Positions 29,253-39,349 are shown, counted from the stretch's first letter. The stretch is DNA of 64,000 nucleotides from Elusimicrobiota bacterium (GCA_016180425.1 JACPBF010000002.1:1-64000), one strand, 5' to 3'. Translations and numbers: made by a program. The notes: generated from the sequence alone by a model not told the origin.

Positions 29253-29705
29253 TCATTCCGTAGAAATTTTACCATTCTTTTTTTCAATGGCTGCAAGCAA
29301 TGTATGCCAAGGAAGACTCGCGCATTTTACCCTGACTGGAAACTCTTTTACCCCTTTAAAAACTTGTAGTTTTCCTAAACTTTCTAAATTAGTTCCCTGG
29401 TTATTTTCTCCCCTAACCATTTGAACAAATTTATTAAAAAAACTAAAAGCGTCTTTTGTAGTTTTATTTTTAAGAGCAGTGGTCATTAAAGAGGCAGAAG
29501 CTTTAGAAATTGCGCAGCCAGAACCAAGAAAGCTAATATCCTGAATTAAATCTTTTTCCAGTTTTAAATAGACTGTAATTTGATCTCCACAAAGAGGGTT
29601 AAAACCTTCCGCAGAATGATTACAATTCAAAATTTTTTTAAAATTTCTTGGGTTTTTGCTGTGATCTAAAACCAATTCCTGATAAAGGTCATGTAATTCT
29701 TCCAT
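29253..29705 (-). CDS. sufU: Fe-S scaffold / sulfur acceptor SufU
   Basis: Zinc-containing partner that accepts sulfur from SufS. Conserved cysteines C39 (NPLCGDQ), C64 (GSGCAIS) and C128 (VKCASLPW) plus D41 are present, and the insertion between C64 and C128 is of the SufU rather than the IscU length. 150 residues. Its ATG overlaps the last base of sufS. Confidence 0.9.
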   Translation of the reverse strand: MEELHDLYQELVLDHSKNPRNFKKILNCNHSAEGFNPLCGDQITVYLKLEKDLIQDISFLGSGCAISKASASLMTTALKNKTTKDAFSFFNKFVQMVRGENNQGTNLESLGKLQVFKGVKEFPVRVKCASLPWHTLLAAIEKKNGKISTE

Positions 29706-30961
29706 TAACCCAGCACCTCAAGAGTTTTTTGTAGAGCTTTAAATAAAGAGTCCACATCTTCTTTTGTGTTGTAAACCGCAAAAGAAGCTCTGCAGGTAGC
29801 CTCTAACCCAAGCCGTTTCATTAAAGGCATGGCGCAATGGTGACCTGCTCTAATAGCAACCCCATGACGATCTAAAACCGTGCCAACATCATGCGCATGC
29901 AGTTGAGCCAAATTAAAAGAGATAACTCCTGCTCTATCCAAAGGCTGGCCAATAATTTGGAGATCAGGCATTTCAGAACTCTTTTCAAGCGCATAGGATA
30001 CAAGCTCATTTTCATATAGAGCGACTTTTTCTAAATCAAGAGATTTTAAGTAATCCAGAGCTACTCCTAATCCAATGGCTCCGGCAATGTGCGGGGTGCC
30101 AGCTTCAAATTTAAACGGCAAAATATTATATTCAGTTTTTTCAAAAGTAACAGAGCTGATCATGTCTCCCCCTCCTTGATAAGGAGGCATGATCTCCAAA
30201 AAATTTTTCTTTCCATAAACTACCCCAATTCCAGTAGGGCCATAGACCTTATGTCCTGAAAATAGGTAAAAATCCGCATCCAGCTCTTGTACGTTTACTT
30301 TTAAATGCGGGATCGCCTGGGCGCCATCCACTACCACTGGAATATTTTGCTCATGAGCGATTTTAATAATCTCTTTTAAAGGCACAATGGTTCCCAAAGC
30401 ATTGGAAACATGAGTGATCCCGATTAATTTTGTTTTTGCATTAATGATTTTTTTTAGATCTTCAATTAAGAGTTCCCCTTTGTCGTCAATCGGGATGACG
30501 CGCAGTTTTGCTCCAACTTGCTCGCACAATATTTGCCAAGGAACAATATTGGAATGGTGTTCTAATGTGGAAATAACTATTTCATCTCCAGAGCCAATAA
30601 ATTTTCTTCCATAGGTTTGGGCGATCAGATTAATACCCTCTGTGGCCCCGCGCACAAAAATAATTTCAGAAGTTTCTTTCGCCCCTATAAAATCTCGTAT
30701 TTTTTCCCGGGCTCCTTCATAAGCAAGGGTAGCTTGCTCGCTTAAATAATGAACACCGCGGTGGATATTAGAATTTTCACTTGAGTAATAATGATGGATC
30801 GCCTCAATGACTGCTAAAGGTTTTTGGGTTGTAGCCGCATTATCCAAATAAACTAAAGGTTTGCCGCGAATTTTTCTATTTAAAATAGGAAAATCCTTTC
30901 TTATTTTTTCAGGATCTAAAACACTTTTTTCCTCTTGTAAATTTAAGCGCGAGGTTTTCAT
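29705..30961 (-). CDS. sufS: Cysteine desulfurase SufS
   Basis: PLP enzyme that takes sulfur from cysteine for cluster building. VYLDNAATTQKP at the N-terminus, the PLP lysine in DFYLFSGHKVYGPTGIG, and the catalytic cysteine in IRAGHHCAMPLM are all intact. 418 residues. Starts right after sufD ends. Confidence 0.95.
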   Translation of the reverse strand: MKTSRLNLQEEKSVLDPEKIRKDFPILNRKIRGKPLVYLDNAATTQKPLAVIEAIHHYYSSENSNIHRGVHYLSEQATLAYEGAREKIRDFIGAKETSEIIFVRGATEGINLIAQTYGRKFIGSGDEIVISTLEHHSNIVPWQILCEQVGAKLRVIPIDDKGELLIEDLKKIINAKTKLIGITHVSNALGTIVPLKEIIKIAHEQNIPVVVDGAQAIPHLKVNVQELDADFYLFSGHKVYGPTGIGVVYGKKNFLEIMPPYQGGGDMISSVTFEKTEYNILPFKFEAGTPHIAGAIGLGVALDYLKSLDLEKVALYENELVSYALEKSSEMPDLQIIGQPLDRAGVISFNLAQLHAHDVGTVLDRHGVAIRAGHHCAMPLMKRLGLEATCRASFAVYNTKEDVDSLFKALQKTLEVLG

Positions 30962-32296
30962 TTAATTTTTTCCCATAAGGATGTTAAATAAAATAGGGGT
31001 TAGTTGGTTTTGGAATGTTTCTATATGGATCTGGTCAATAATCTCGCTGGCAAAAGCATAGATCAAGAGTTTTTGAGCTTCCTCTTTAGGAATGCCGCGG
31101 GACCTTAAATAAAATAATACATCCTGATCCATCTGGCCAACAGTAGCCCCATGCTTACATTTAACATCATTGGCAAAAATTTTAAGTCCTGGTTTTGTAT
31201 GAATCTGGCAATCTTGTGAAAGCAATAAATTTTTATTTGTTTGCAGAGCATCTGTTTTCTGGGCATTGGCATGCACTAAAATAGAGCCGTTAAACACAGC
31301 TTTAGACTTTCCATTTAATATGCCTTTATAAAGTTCCCTGCTTGTGGTGTGGGGTTTAAGGTGATCAATTTGAGTATGGTTATCAATCAGTTCCTGTCCG
31401 CTCGCAAGATATAAGCCATTTAATACGCATTCTGCCCCTTCTTCAGCTAGAGCAACATTTAAGTTGTTTCTTACCAGGCTGCCGCTTAAAGCAATAGAAT
31501 GAGAATAAAACCGGCTATTCCTTTGAAGTTGCGCTCTAATTTTTGCCAGATGAAATCCAGATCTAGATTCTTTTTGAACTTTACAATAATTAATTTTAGA
31601 ATTTTCAGCGCAAATCAACTCTGAGGCGCTTAGAACAAGATAGTTAAGAGGAATTTCCCCAAGGTTTAGCTCTACTAAATTTAGTTCAGAATCCCGATCC
31701 GCAAAACAAAGGAGACGTGGATAGACCACATGGTCTTTATGAGAAGATTGAGTTATGAAATTTAGATAGATTTCATCTTTAAGAACCACGCCTTTAGCTA
31801 AGGAAATAAACAAACCATCATTAAAAAAAGCGTCATTCAGCAGGCTGAACCCGTCAAAATCCCGGCGTTCAAATGAGTCAAAGTATTTTTCAAGGGTTTC
31901 AGGTTCATCTTTTATCATGCTTTTAAAATTTTTTATTTTAAGACCAGAAGGAAGGTTCTTAATATTTTTGGAGAACTCCTCTTTAAAAGACCCATTTATA
32001 AAAGTTAGCTGAATTTTATTTGGGCCACAATCATCTAGCAGAGAATCGTGGCTTTCAGTTTTCTGATAGTCTGTTTCATCTTTGGCTGGCAGATCAAATT
32101 TTTTATTTGTTATGTTTTCAATGTTAGTAAAGCGCCAATCTTCATCTTGGGCTGAAGGAAAGCCAAGGTTTTCAAATTGAGCAATCGCTTGAGCCCGAAA
32201 TTGTCTTAAGAATGGGATTTCGTTTCCCAGCAAAGAATTCTCAACCTTTTGAAAGGCATGTAAATAATGGGAAATTTTTTGATTTGTAGAGATCAT
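30962..32296 (-). CDS. sufD: Fe-S assembly scaffold subunit SufD
   Basis: Beta-helix partner of SufB. The C-terminal half has the family core ELIDNHTQIDHLKPHTTSRELYKGI, then KTDALQTNKNLLLS, IFANDVKCKHGATVGQ and FYLRSRGIPKEEAQKLL. I prefer the ATG at 32296 because homologues begin near there. The frame is open to an ATG at 32359, and neither start has a good ribosome site. The 134 bases up to sufC hold nothing else recognised. Confidence 0.88.
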   Translation of the reverse strand: MISTNQKISHYLHAFQKVENSLLGNEIPFLRQFRAQAIAQFENLGFPSAQDEDWRFTNIENITNKKFDLPAKDETDYQKTESHDSLLDDCGPNKIQLTFINGSFKEEFSKNIKNLPSGLKIKNFKSMIKDEPETLEKYFDSFERRDFDGFSLLNDAFFNDGLFISLAKGVVLKDEIYLNFITQSSHKDHVVYPRLLCFADRDSELNLVELNLGEIPLNYLVLSASELICAENSKINYCKVQKESRSGFHLAKIRAQLQRNSRFYSHSIALSGSLVRNNLNVALAEEGAECVLNGLYLASGQELIDNHTQIDHLKPHTTSRELYKGILNGKSKAVFNGSILVHANAQKTDALQTNKNLLLSQDCQIHTKPGLKIFANDVKCKHGATVGQMDQDVLFYLRSRGIPKEEAQKLLIYAFASEIIDQIHIETFQNQLTPILFNILMGKN

Positions 32297-32430
32297 ATTA
32301 AATTTATTACCGCTTTCCTTTGTCAGATACCGAACTCCTTCCTGGGTGTGGAGTATCATTTGAAGGATAGTTATTTCATTTTTTCAAAAAACTATTAGGA
32401 AGCAATCCTTTCAATTTATCTTTAGTTATT

Positions 32431-33174
32431 TTAAGATTCTAAAATCCAGCCATACCCATGCTTTTCAAGTTCAAGGGCAAGCTCTTTTCCGCCAGATTTT
32501 AAAATTTTTCCATTGTAAAGCACATGCACAAAATCCGGTTCGCAATAATTAAGAAGCCTTTGATAATGGGTAATGAGAATGATTCCTCGATTTTTGGATC
32601 TGGTAGCATTAATGCCCTTGGAAACCACTTTTAAAGCATCAATATCTAAGCCGGAATCTGTTTCATCCAGAATACAGAGTTTTGGCTCTAACACAATCAT
32701 CTGTAAAATTTCATTCCGTTTTTTTTCACCGCCAGAAAAACCCTCATTCACCGGACGTGTCAGAAAAGATTCATTCATCTCCACTAGTTTTGATTTTTCT
32801 TTAACTAATTCCATAAAATCAACAGCATCCAGCTCTTCTTCCCCTCTTTTCTTTCTTAAAGCATTATAAGCGGATTTTAAAAAATAGAGATTGCTAACTC
32901 CGGGAATTTCTACAGGGTATTGAAACGCGAGAAAAAGCCCAAGGCTTGCCCGTTCTTCTGGTGAAAGCGTAAGTAGATTTTTTCCCTCAAATAGAACTTC
33001 CCCGCCATCTAAAGTATAACCTTCTTTGCCTGCGAGCAATTGGCTTAAAGTGCTTTTGCCTGAACCATTTGGACCCATAATCGCATGCACTTCTCCAGCT
33101 TTAACTTCCAGATTTAAATCTTTTAATATTTTTTTGTTATCCACAGAGGCGCTAAGGTTTTTAATTTGCAGCAT
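32431..33174 (-). CDS. sufC: Fe-S assembly ATPase SufC
   Basis: ABC-type ATPase of the SufBCD scaffold. Walker [10 protein letters not shown], the signature [14 protein letters not shown] and Walker [17 protein letters not shown] are intact. The ATG at 33174 follows the sufB stop by one base and gives the standard N-terminus MLQIKNLSA; an in-frame start 12 bases further up would overlap sufB. 247 residues. Confidence 0.95.
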   Translation of the reverse strand: MLQIKNLSASVDNKKILKDLNLEVKAGEVHAIMGPNGSGKSTLSQLLAGKEGYTLDGGEVLFEGKNLLTLSPEERASLGLFLAFQYPVEIPGVSNLYFLKSAYNALRKKRGEEELDAVDFMELVKEKSKLVEMNESFLTRPVNEGFSGGEKKRNEILQMIVLEPKLCILDETDSGLDIDALKVVSKGINATRSKNRGIILITHYQRLLNYCEPDFVHVLYNGKILKSGGKELALELEKHGYGWILES

Positions 33175-33175
33175 C

Positions 33176-34624
33176 TTATCCCACACTCCCTTCTAAACTC
33201 ACATTCAGCAGTTTTTGAGCTTCAACCGCAAACTCCATTGGCAACTCCTTAAAAACTTTTTTACAAAAACCATTGACAATAAGGCCAACTGCATCCTCCT
33301 GACTTAAACCCCTTTGCCTGCAGTAAAAAAGCTGATCCTCTCCAATCTTTGTTGTGGAAGCTTCATGCTCTACCTGGGCTGAGGTATTATTCACTGAAAG
33401 ATAGGGAAAGGTATGCGCTCCGCAAAGCTCTCCAATTAAAAGTGAATCGCATTGCGAGTAATTGCGTCCATTTTCAGCGCTTTTTTGTATGGTAACAGCT
33501 CCCCGATAGGTATTTTGCCCATGGCCAGCTGAGATGCCTTTAGAGATAATGGTGCTTTTTGTATTCTTACCAATATGAATCATTTTTGTTCCAGTATCTG
33601 CCTGCTGGAAATGATTGGTGAGCGCCACAGAATAAAATTCTCCAATAGAATTATCTCCTTGTAAAATACAGCTTGGATATTTCCAGGTAATAGCTGAACC
33701 TGTTTCCACTTGGGTCCAGGATATTTTTGAATTCTGACCCTTGCATTTACCCCTTTTGGTTACAAAATTATAGATCCCGCCCTTGCCTTCCTTATCCCCC
33801 GGATACCAATTTTGAATGGTGGAATATTTTATTTGCGCGTTATCCAGCGCAACCAGCTCCACGACTGCCGCATGCAATTGGTTGGTGTCGCGGATGGGCG
33901 CTGTGCAGCCTTCAAGATAGCTTACGCTGCTTCCTTCATCCGCAATAATTAAGGTGCGTTCAAACTGTCCTGTTTCCTGGGTATTGATGCGAAAATAGGT
34001 TGACAGCTCCATGGGACAGCGCACCCCTTTAGGAATATAGACAAAAGAGCCGTCGCTAAAAACCGCTGAGTTTAAGGTTGCAAAAAAATTATCTGAATAA
34101 GGAACCACAGAACCCAAATATTGCTGCACTAATTGAGGATGATTCTTTACCGCGTCTGAAAAAGAGCAAAAAATAATTCCAAGAGCCCCAAGTTTTTCTT
34201 TGAATGTTGTGGCAACAGAGACGCTGTCTAACACGGCATCTACGGCAACCCCAGAAAAAAGTTTTTGCTCTTCTAATGGAATGCCTAATTTTTTAAATGT
34301 CGCTAAAATTTCCGGATCCACTTCTTCCAAAGTTTTTGGCCCGGATTTTTTAGATTTTGGCGCGGCATAATAGCTGATTTTTTGAAAATCAATGGGTGGG
34401 TAATGCAAGTTGTGCCAAGTGGGTTCTTTCATTTTTAACCATTGGCCGTAGGCTTTTAATCTCCAGTCCAGCATAAAAGAAGGCTCTTCTTTTTTGGCTG
34501 AAATTAAGCGAATAACATCTTCATTTAAACCGCAGGGCACTTTATCCATTTCAATATTGGATACAAAGCCATATTTGTATTCCTTTTGCGTGAGTTCCTC
34601 AATTGAATGGTTTTTAGTTTTCAT
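33176..34624 (-). CDS. sufB: Fe-S assembly scaffold subunit SufB
   Basis: Main cluster-building scaffold. [39 protein letters not shown], and the C-terminal [21 protein letters not shown] are diagnostic. 482 residues. Its ATG directly abuts the stop codon of the Rrf2 regulator, so the two are one transcript. Confidence 0.96.
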   Translation of the reverse strand: MKTKNHSIEELTQKEYKYGFVSNIEMDKVPCGLNEDVIRLISAKKEEPSFMLDWRLKAYGQWLKMKEPTWHNLHYPPIDFQKISYYAAPKSKKSGPKTLEEVDPEILATFKKLGIPLEEQKLFSGVAVDAVLDSVSVATTFKEKLGALGIIFCSFSDAVKNHPQLVQQYLGSVVPYSDNFFATLNSAVFSDGSFVYIPKGVRCPMELSTYFRINTQETGQFERTLIIADEGSSVSYLEGCTAPIRDTNQLHAAVVELVALDNAQIKYSTIQNWYPGDKEGKGGIYNFVTKRGKCKGQNSKISWTQVETGSAITWKYPSCILQGDNSIGEFYSVALTNHFQQADTGTKMIHIGKNTKSTIISKGISAGHGQNTYRGAVTIQKSAENGRNYSQCDSLLIGELCGAHTFPYLSVNNTSAQVEHEASTTKIGEDQLFYCRQRGLSQEDAVGLIVNGFCKKVFKELPMEFAVEAQKLLNVSLEGSVG

Positions 34625-35155
34625 TTAAGATTCGACCTCCCCTGCCATTATGGGTTCTTCATTAATTTTAAAGGCTGGAGTCTGGTTTTTTGAAAGTGTG
34701 TTTAACAACCGTTGTTGCACAACTGTTTCAGTGCCTAAAAGATCAGAAAGAGTAATTTTATTCAAATGATTAAATATCTGAATAATCACCATGGACCACA
34801 TTTGACGAACAGCGCATCCTCGTAAATGAACACAGGCATTCTGATTTCCTGGGAATTGGCCGCAAAGATCCCGTTTAATGTGATTGAGTTGAATTGGTTT
34901 TTCAGTTAAGGCTCTAAAGGCTTGGCTTAAATAGATTTTTTCTGGTTTATGGCTTAAAATATAGCCTCCATTTAATCCCCGCACACTTTTTACAAGCCCT
35001 TCTTTTCTTAGACGAGTTAAAATTTTTTCCACGTAATCCACGGATAAGGCTTCCATGCTTGCAATCATTCTAGTGCGCACAGGACGATCTGATTGTCTCT
35101 CTGCTAATTGCAAAAGGATCCTTACTCCATATTCTTGTAATGCTGTAATTTTCAT
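34625..35155 (-). CDS. Rrf2-family Fe-S-responsive regulator of the suf operon
   Basis: Winged-helix DNA-binding protein; the N-terminus MKITALQEYGVRILLQLAE and the recognition segment IASMEALSVDYVEKILTRLRKEGLV match Rrf2/IscR. Three cysteines in RDLCGQFPGNQNACVHLRGC (residues about 98-115) are placed like the cluster ligands of IscR, so it can sense Fe-S supply. 176 residues. First gene of the suf operon; an IscR-like operator overlaps its promoter. Confidence 0.9.
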   Translation of the reverse strand: MKITALQEYGVRILLQLAERQSDRPVRTRMIASMEALSVDYVEKILTRLRKEGLVKSVRGLNGGYILSHKPEKIYLSQAFRALTEKPIQLNHIKRDLCGQFPGNQNACVHLRGCAVRQMWSMVIIQIFNHLNKITLSDLLGTETVVQQRLLNTLSKNQTPAFKINEEPIMAGEVES

Positions 35156-35249
35156 AAAAACCTTCTTTTTTTGATTATCTTTTAGAAAAATTATCCTTTA
35201 AAATGACTCATGGGAGTATATAACTTGGAAGGATAACTCTGCCCTATTA

Positions 35250-35281
35250 ATTATAACATACCCGACTTTTTTGTCAAGTAT
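35250..35281 (-). promoter_or_regulatory. suf operon promoter with IscR-like operator
   Basis: Minus strand: TTGACA (35272-35277), 16 bases, TATAAT (35250-35255), about 95 bases before the regulator's ATG. An inverted repeat ATACTTGAC-N6-GTCGGGTAT (35258-35281) covers the -35 and spacer. It matches the half-sites of the IscR type 1 consensus (ATASYYGAC...GTCRRSTAT), with a spacer one base shorter. Autoregulation by the adjacent Rrf2 protein is the simplest reading. Confidence 0.7.
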
Positions 35282-35349
35282 ATATAAAAATTCATTGCAG
35301 TGCAGACAGTATGCGGAAGTTTCATAACTGATTTTTTGGAAAAACAGAA

Positions 35350-37194
35350 CTAAGAGATGATGATTTGATTTTTGCGCAGGAGTTCAGATATTTTTTCAAC
35401 CACCTTAGATTCTTTCTCCTGGCCTGTTAGCGTTAAATCAGATGCAGATATGGTTTGACTGCCGGGGTCAATGCTGATAATCATAATTGGGAAATTTGGA
35501 AGCAGAGCCTGAACTTGGGCAAAATCTGCCAGGCCAATAGCGTTTGTGGTTGAAATCACAATATGACCCGCATCCAAAAGAATGCGCGCCACTTCTGCGA
35601 AACGGCGCACGAGTTCCCTTTGGGTAGCCTCTATCCAAACCAAGTCCGCATCCACCCCTAAAAGAATATTAGTGCCATCCAACATATAAGAAGAGACGCC
35701 GGATTCAAACAAAGATTTTTCAACTGCGCGCGCAAGTTTATGTTTTCCAACCCCTGCCTTTCCTACAAACATGACTAAGGCTGCATGGTGTTTTAAACGT
35801 TGGGCTCTTGACTCCTGGTTCACTCCCCCTTTAATCCAATTAAAATCTCTTAACCGCGCCTCTGCCCTAAAATCTTCCTGATTATCTTTTTCAGCAGAAA
35901 CAATAATTCCTCCACCGGCAATGTCGTAGCCATCTACAATCACAAATCTTCCAGTAGCTTCATTTTTCTGAATAGTGTCAAATGCAATGGGAGTCCTGGT
36001 TTCTAAAATCAGTTCCGCCACATCATGCCGGTCCACTTGTTTTTTTTCTTTTGAACTCCCAGCTTTGGATGCATCTATAATTTTTACAATCTTAAGAATT
36101 CGCACCGGCTCTTGAGTCGTATGTATTTTTAATTTGTACTCTTGTTCCATTAAAAATGGTTTTTTACTTAACCAGATCAGGTTAGCTCGAAATCGCGTGC
36201 TTACAGATGGGCCATTTGTCTCATGGCTAATAATCTGGCCGCGGGTAATAAAAATTTCCTCATTTAAAGTGATGCCAGTTGACCAACCCGCAGAGATTTC
36301 AGTTTTTTTAGGGCTATTAAAAGCTTCAATGCTTTTTACTGCGCTAATTTTATTGGAAGGATAAAAAATAACTTTATCTCCAACTTTTATTTTTCCAGAC
36401 TCTACTCTGCCGGCAATAATTCTGCGATCATCTCCCTGATCAGTAAATTTATAAACCGCCTGCACAGGCATGCGCAGCTCTTGATCGTTTTTAGGAGGAG
36501 CTTTTTTAAAGGAATCTAGAGCTTCCAGCAGAGTTGGCCCGCGATACCAATTCATTGAAGAACTTTTGGATTCCAGGTTTTCCCCATGGAGCGCGCTAAC
36601 AGGAATAAAATAAAGAGGAGGGCTTGAGCCAATCTCAGATAGAAATTTTTTATATTCTTTTTCTATTTTTTGAAAAAGGGTTTGACTCCTTTCCACTAAA
36701 TCCATTTTATTGATGCAAACCACGATTTGATTGATGCCAAGCATGGCAAGAAGATACCCATGCCTTCTTGAATTTTCACGCACCCCTTCTTTTGCATCAA
36801 TCACTAAAACTGCTGCCTCTGCCCGGGCCGCTCCTGAAATCATGTTTTTTAAAAATTCAATGTGTCCGGGCGCATCAATAATGATGTAATCCCTTTTTTT
36901 AGTTTTAAAAAATGAGCGGGCTGTATCTATGGTGATCCCTTGATCTTGTTCATCAGAAAGCGCATCTAGGAGAAACGCGTATTCAAATGGTTTTCCTGTG
37001 CGTTCACATTCTTTTTTTACAGCTTGCAATTTTCCTTCAGGCAAAGAATGAGTATCTGCCAAAAGCCTGCCAACCAACGTGCTTTTTCCATGATCCACAT
37101 GGCCTACAATCACAATGTTCATCTGCTCTTTTGGGGAGGCGCTGGGTAAAGAACGGGAACTAACACTTTTTGTAGATGAGGTTTTAGATTCCAT
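35350..37194 (-). CDS. cysN: Sulfate adenylyltransferase GTPase subunit fused to divergent APS-kinase domain
   Basis: The EF-Tu-like GTPase drives ATP-dependent sulfate activation by Cys[22 protein letters not shown] and NKMD mark the G domain (residues 30-170), beta-barrels follow to about 440, and the last 150 residues resemble APS kinase (CysC). In that domain the P-loop reads GKAGVGKHK, with histidine where the Ser/Thr of GKS/T is expected, and the usual DGDNVR reads DGTNIL; the [10 protein letters not shown] helix is kept. The kinase half may therefore be weak or inactive. 83 bases after cysD, the reverse of nothing unusual in order (cysD-cysN). Confidence 0.88.
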   Translation of the reverse strand: MESKTSSTKSVSSRSLPSASPKEQMNIVIVGHVDHGKSTLVGRLLADTHSLPEGKLQAVKKECERTGKPFEYAFLLDALSDEQDQGITIDTARSFFKTKKRDYIIIDAPGHIEFLKNMISGAARAEAAVLVIDAKEGVRENSRRHGYLLAMLGINQIVVCINKMDLVERSQTLFQKIEKEYKKFLSEIGSSPPLYFIPVSALHGENLESKSSSMNWYRGPTLLEALDSFKKAPPKNDQELRMPVQAVYKFTDQGDDRRIIAGRVESGKIKVGDKVIFYPSNKISAVKSIEAFNSPKKTEISAGWSTGITLNEEIFITRGQIISHETNGPSVSTRFRANLIWLSKKPFLMEQEYKLKIHTTQEPVRILKIVKIIDASKAGSSKEKKQVDRHDVAELILETRTPIAFDTIQKNEATGRFVIVDGYDIAGGGIIVSAEKDNQEDFRAEARLRDFNWIKGGVNQESRAQRLKHHAALVMFVGKAGVGKHKLARAVEKSLFESGVSSYMLDGTNILLGVDADLVWIEATQRELVRRFAEVARILLDAGHIVISTTNAIGLADFAQVQALLPNFPIMIISIDPGSQTISASDLTLTGQEKESKVVEKISELLRKNQIIIS

Positions 37195-37216
37195 TAGGTT
37201 CCATAGGTTCCATCAT
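37184..37216 (-). other. Overlapping mini-ORF at the cysN start
   Basis: Upstream of cysN, ATGs at 37216, 37213 and 37204 sit in a tandem ATGGAACCT repeat and share one frame that ends in TAA at 37184, overlapping the real cysN ATG (37194) in another frame. It would encode a 10-residue peptide. No ribosome site is seen for either frame. The rest of the 83-base gap is very A/T-rich. Confidence 0.3.
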
Positions 37217-37277
37217 TTATTGTTGTAAATATTTTTTATAAAATTTTTTTAAACTTTTTTGATTTTATCATTATAAA

Positions 37278-38180
37278 TTACATGTAACCTTCACGTCTTA
37301 ATTCTTCCAAGCCATGCTTGCCATCTTGCAGCCTGCCAGAACGTTCTGCAATATTTTTAAGTTTACCGCTTTTCAACTCAGCTATAATTTCATCTACATT
37401 TTTTGCTGTGCTTTTAATTGGGGACTGGCAAGGAGCGCAGCCTAAACTGCGGTAGCGTGTGCCATTGCCCTGATCATAATAAAGAGAAACTGTAGGTATC
37501 TTTTCCCTTTTGATGTATTCCCAAATATGGAGTTCAGTCCAATCTAACAAAGGATGAATACGCACATGCGTGCCCGGAGCGAAATCTGTTTTAAACTGAT
37601 TCCAAAATTCTGGCGGTTGATCCCCAATGTCCCAAAGGCTATTCTTGTCCCTAGGTGAAAAATAACGTTCTTTGGAACGGCTTCCCTCCTCATCCGCGCG
37701 CGCTCCTACAATGACCCCATGGTAGGGCTGTTTATCTGGATCTATTTCATATTGACCGGTCTTTAAATTTAATTTTTTTCTGGGCCACGCGCCATTTAAA
37801 GTATTGGCAAGAGCATCTTTTTTAAGTAAACCACAGCACTCAACCCGGCTAATTTTATTGGGATCCCCTTCAGGAAGCGCTTGAGTTGCTGGAAAAGTTT
37901 TTCCAAACTCCAAGGCTTTTACATTTTGACCCACAATCATGGTTAGTTTATATTCCATGCTTAAACGGTCGCGATAGGCGATCATCTCAGGAATTTTATA
38001 GCTGGTATCAATGTGCACCAAAGGAAAGGGAACATGACCAAAAAAAGCTTTGCGGGCAAGCCATAGCAATACAGTAGAATCTTTGCCAATAGACCATAAC
38101 ATGCATAACCTCTCAAAATGGCGGAAAGATTCGCGTAAGATATAAACGCTTTGTTGTTCTAACTGATCTAAAAGTTCCAT
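37278..38180 (-). CDS. cysD: Sulfate adenylyltransferase catalytic subunit CysD
   Basis: Makes APS from sulfate and ATP with CysN. N-terminal [16 protein letters not shown]-loop [18 protein letters not shown], and the C-terminal [11 protein letters not shown] are family signatures. 300 residues. The ATG lies only 19 bases beyond the 3' end of tRNA-Lys, with T-rich sequence and no ribosome site or room for a promoter between, so transcription probably comes through the tRNA gene. Confidence 0.95.
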   Translation of the reverse strand: MELLDQLEQQSVYILRESFRHFERLCMLWSIGKDSTVLLWLARKAFFGHVPFPLVHIDTSYKIPEMIAYRDRLSMEYKLTMIVGQNVKALEFGKTFPATQALPEGDPNKISRVECCGLLKKDALANTLNGAWPRKKLNLKTGQYEIDPDKQPYHGVIVGARADEEGSRSKERYFSPRDKNSLWDIGDQPPEFWNQFKTDFAPGTHVRIHPLLDWTELHIWEYIKREKIPTVSLYYDQGNGTRYRSLGCAPCQSPIKSTAKNVDEIIAELKSGKLKNIAERSGRLQDGKHGLEELRREGYM

Positions 38181-38199
38181 ATAAAAAATAAAAAAATTA

Positions 38200-38272
38200 T
38201 GGGCTGTCCGAGAATCGAACTCGGAACCTAGCGATTAAGAGTCGCTTGCTCTGCCAATTGAGCTAACAGCCC
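38200..38272 (-). tRNA. tRNA-Lys (anticodon CTT)
   Basis: 73 nt, no encoded CCA. Acceptor GGGCTGT pairs with ACAGCCC; D stem GCTC/GAGC; anticodon stem AGCGA/TCGCT with loop CTCTTAA, anticodon CTT; T stem CCGAG/CTCGG with TTCGATT loop; discriminator A. The 5' half is also the left attachment site of the island and encodes the last codons of the integrase. Confidence 0.95.
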
Positions 38273-39349
38273 GCTCGTCGATAAACTTGCAATAACCGGT
38301 AAAATGAAGGTGTGCTGTGTCCTAAATTGTGTCCCAAAATCCAGCTTTTTCACCGCCTGGTGCCGGTAACTGGGCGATAAATGCGCATAGATTTCCGTGG
38401 TCTTTACGCTGGAATGCCCCAACAAATCCCGCACAGTTAAAAGATCCGCGCCGCTCATCACCAAGTGGCTTGCAAAGGTATGCCGCAAATCGTGAATACG
38501 GCACTTTTCGATTTCCGCTTTTTTGCGATACGCTTGAAACTTGCGCTCTATCCTTCTTATTAAGGTAGGAGTATTATTCCCATCATGGAAGATGTATCCA
38601 TCTCTTGGGTTCCCCGCCTCTTTATTCATTTGCCACAGCATTCGTTCTAAATCCGGATGCATAGGAATCTCTCGCATCTCATTATCTTTAGGCGCCCATT
38701 CATGATCGGTTTGCAATATGATAACTTTCCGCCCCCAATTAATTTGGCCCCACTTTAAATGTAAAAATTCTCCTAACCTTAATCCCGTACAAATCATAGT
38801 ATAAAACATTCTCCACCAGCGAATGGGCATGACCTTACTCAATTTTTCGATTTCCTCTTTGCTTAAAAATCTGGGAAGTTTTTTTAGTTGTTTTAATTGT
38901 TTAACGCCGGCAATTTGCCTTTGATCCATAAGTCCCCACTCGACCGCTTTATGAAAACATGCTTTCAGATGGCGCAGTTCTATATTTACGGTTGTGGGAC
39001 TTACTTCTTTTAACCGATGCGCCTTCCATCCTTCTAGTCTTTCGCGGTTAACATCGCCCGTAGTATGCGGCTGAGCGAAGTTAGCAAACAGCTGAATCGC
39101 TTTTGAATCTAATACATACGTGCGAATTCTTTTTTCAACTTTGCTATAGGCCAGATATTTTTCAATGAACTTTTGCCAAGAGTATTTTTCAACAGGCAGT
39201 CCAAAACTTTTCCGCGCAAGCTGAATTTCCAAATGCGCTCTATACTCTGCCGCAGTTTTTTTATCCCTGCAAACCGCTTTTCGAACCGGTTTGCCGTTGG
39301 AGTAGTACTTTACATACCAGCTCTTCCCGCGTTTAAATAAACTAGCCAT
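38228..39349 (-). CDS. Tyrosine recombinase (island integrase)
   Basis: Phage-type integrase of 373 residues with an N-terminal arm-binding AP2-like part ([21 protein letters not shown]), a SAM-like core-binding domain and a C-terminal catalytic domain. The catalytic residues are in [13 protein letters not shown] (Arg), [11 protein letters not shown] (His-x-x-Arg), and [14 protein letters not shown] (His, Tyr). The last 14 codons are read through the 5' half of tRNA-Lys and the TAG stop lies in the tRNA anticodon stem. Reading across the right junction instead, as in an excised circle, would extend the frame by 14 residues. Confidence 0.93.
   Translation of the reverse strand: MASLFKRGKSWYVKYYSNGKPVRKAVCRDKKTAAEYRAHLEIQLARKSFGLPVEKYSWQKFIEKYLAYSKVEKRIRTYVLDSKAIQLFANFAQPHTTGDVNRERLEGWKAHRLKEVSPTTVNIELRHLKACFHKAVEWGLMDQRQIAGVKQLKQLKKLPRFLSKEEIEKLSKVMPIRWWRMFYTMICTGLRLGEFLHLKWGQINWGRKVIILQTDHEWAPKDNEMREIPMHPDLERMLWQMNKEAGNPRDGYIFHDGNNTPTLIRRIERKFQAYRKKAEIEKCRIHDLRHTFASHLVMSGADLLTVRDLLGHSSVKTTEIYAHLSPSYRHQAVKKLDFGTQFRTQHTFILPVIASLSTSGLLAQLAEQATLNR
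38232..38273. repeat. Island attachment site, left (42-bp direct repeat)
   Basis: Exact 42-base match to 55949-55990 in the same orientation. It covers the tRNA-Lys 5' end through the anticodon loop plus one flanking base. The 3' half of the tRNA is unique, so crossover happened in the 5' half or anticodon loop and the functional tRNA is kept at this end. Confidence 0.9.
38316..38334 (-). repeat. Integrase arm-like site, copy D (GGACACA-N5-GGACACA)
   Basis: Two GGACACA heptamers 12 bases apart on the minus strand, 43 bases from the left attachment core and inside the integrase 3' coding region. Three further copies in the same orientation lie at 55789, 56070 and 59704. Confidence 0.5.
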
